This document shows positions 6,881 to 7,788 of a stretch of 7,788 bases of DNA, piece by piece (positions within the stretch are counted from its first letter, which is position 1; each line of letters opens with the position of its first letter). The position numbers and the translations under genes were made by a program. The notes beneath the pieces are model-generated. The model was given only the letters and a program-made list of their open reading frames with translations, was not told the DNA's origin and made no database searches. The DNA comes from Oscillospiraceae bacterium (lineage in GTDB: Bacteria > Bacillota > Clostridia > Oscillospirales > Acutalibacteraceae): NCBI GenBank assembly GCA_009783605.1, contig WRDE01000085.1, forward strand, positions 1 to 7,788, given 5' to 3'.

Positions 6881-7788
6881 TTATACTTTTGCTCCGCAAT
6901 TCCCGCAGAATTTCATATCCGCTATTCGCGCCGCTCCGCATTGGCCGCAGAATCTTTGGGCTGAGTGCGCCGGTTCGGGGGGATTTCTGTTCTCGGCTGC
7001 CGTTTGTCCGCTCCATATGTCGAGCAGCTTGCGTTTCCAGGAATCCGCACTGGAATGGATTATCCGTCCAGCAAAGTTGGCACGGACGAATTGCAGCGCG
7101 GGGGTGCGTTTGGCGGCCATGTAATAGTCGGCGTTTTCGGGTTTCCGCAGTTCCTCATCCGACAGGCGGATCACCTCCCGCCGGAAGCTGACCGCCTCCA
7201 GCGCCCGGTTCAGTTTTTTGGCGAACCGGTCGAAATCCCCGCCGGTGCGGTAGACAAAGGTGGCGGTATCCGCTTCGGCGAATTCCACCGCCGCGTATTG
7301 GCCGTCCGGCGAGGGGGCGATCAGCCAGAGCAGATACGGGTCCGGCGGCGCGGTTTCCTCCGGGTTAGCGCTGTCAGTCAGGCCGTTCAGCAGCTCCAGC
7401 GGATTGCCGGCGGCTAAACCGCCCAATTGCTCCAACGGATTATCGCCCCCGGCCAGCGCCTCGGCTGTAAAGGCCTCGTTTTTCCGGAATCCGACCGCTA
7501 TCCGCGCCGGATCGCATAATTCCCGGAAAATTTGATAACTCTCGGCCGCGCGGGTGGCCGCCAGTTTTTGCGCCAGCACTTCGGTGAAGGACGGGGCGAC
7601 GGCGGTCAATTCTCCGATCTGCGCCGCGCCGCCTAACGGCATCAATTTGATGATCCGGGACGCCTGGGCCGCCGTCAGCGACGGATCAATCTCCTTGACC
7701 GCCGCCAGCGACTGCTCCCGCAAGGCCCGGATCTGATTTTCCATCCGCTCGGTGAAAACGGCGGTGTCATAGCCCATTTTGGCATAGG
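6881..7788 (-). CDS. Uncharacterised protein with C-terminal zinc ribbon, 5' truncated
   Basis: The frame is open to the window edge. The ATG at 7777 has no Shine-Dalgarno sequence in the 11 bases before it, and codons YAK continue upstream, so the gene probably starts outside the window. Counting from that ATG (298 residues), residues 1-110 look helical and charged. A low-complexity stretch (about 105-147) contains a near-duplicate, NPLEQLGGL / NPLELLNGL. An alpha/beta part follows (about 148-255, starting PYLLWLIAPSPDGQYAAVEF). The C-terminus is a zinc ribbon with Cys277-x2-Cys280 and Cys291-x2-Cys294, in FCGQCG and FCGNCG. This ribbon type is common at the ends of Firmicutes proteins of many functions, so it gives no activity. 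No signal peptide or membrane segment is seen in the visible part, which suggests a cytoplasmic protein. It converges with the GH2 gene. I do not recognise the family. Confidence 0.8.
   Translation of the reverse strand, partial: YAKMGYDTAVFTERMENQIRALREQSLAAVKEIDPSLTAAQASRIIKLMPLGGAAQIGELTAVAPSFTEVLAQKLAATRAAESYQIFRELCDPARIAVGFRKNEAFTAEALAGGDNPLEQLGGLAAGNPLELLNGLTDSANPEETAPPDPYLLWLIAPSPDGQYAAVEFAEADTATFVYRTGGDFDRFAKKLNRALEAVSFRREVIRLSDEELRKPENADYYMAAKRTPALQFVRANFAGRIIHSSADSWKRKLLDIWSGQTAAENRNPPEPAHSAQRFCGQCGAARIADMKFCGNCGAKV
7379..7441 (-). repeat. Short internal protein repeat in the zinc-ribbon gene
   Basis: Residues 113-121 (NPLEQLGGL) and 125-133 (NPLELLNGL) are a 12-residue tandem near-repeat, inside a Gly/Asn/Leu-rich stretch that probably links two domains. 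The copies differ at two positions of nine, which suggests an old or weak duplication. Confidence 0.5.

Noticed and set aside
6881..7777. ATG 7777 as the true start of the zinc-ribbon gene
   Set aside because: No ribosome site is visible in the 11 bases upstream and the frame stays open to the edge. It cannot be excluded, but truncation is more likely.
1..7788. CRISPR arrays, insertion sequences, tRNA or rRNA genes
   Set aside because: I saw no repeat-spacer pattern, transposase motifs, terminal inverted repeats or RNA-gene signatures by eye; no search tool was available.

Overview
The window looks like chromosome from a GC-rich, Gram-positive anaerobe of the Clostridia, probably an uncultured gut or rumen Oscillospirales/Ruminococcaceae-type bacterium. 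This rests on a type I dockerin at the end of a large secreted glycosidase, a clear Shine-Dalgarno start, a Clostridia-style transglutaminase-like protein, and an AraC regulator next to a glycosidase. The taxonomic placement is inference.

Layout: (1) 1-1140 (+), the 3' part of a gene for a transglutaminase-fold protein with an apparently intact Cys-His-Asp triad. A G-rich, quadruplex-capable tract covers its stop codon. (2) 1204-2046 (-), a cupin + double-HTH AraC-family regulator that converges on gene 1. (3) 2047-2138, an AT-rich divergent promoter region. (4) 2139-6785 (+), a 1548-residue secreted multimodular GH2 enzyme. Its order is: signal peptide, nested discoidin-type carbohydrate-binding modules, GH2 core (jelly roll, Ig-like, TIM barrel, C-terminal Ig-like domains), PDZ-like domain, CBM6-like domain, Pro-rich linker, type I dockerin. 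(5) 6805-6840, a strong hairpin terminator. (6) 6881-7788 (-), the 3' part of a gene for an uncharacterised protein with a C-terminal double-CxxC zinc ribbon. It converges on the glycosidase.

The likely functional unit is the regulator plus the enzyme. The AraC protein would sense a sugar or oligosaccharide and control the divergent glycosidase gene. The enzyme is exported, held on its polysaccharide by the discoidin and CBM6 modules, and possibly docked by the dockerin onto a cohesin-bearing scaffold or the cell surface. The two edge genes have no clear link to this unit.

The most unusual points are the PDZ-like domain within the C-terminal extension of a GH2 glycosidase, a dockerin whose second calcium loop has lost its ligands, and overlapping divergent promoters that suggest the regulator mRNA is nearly leaderless. 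No mobile element, CRISPR array, tRNA or rRNA was seen.
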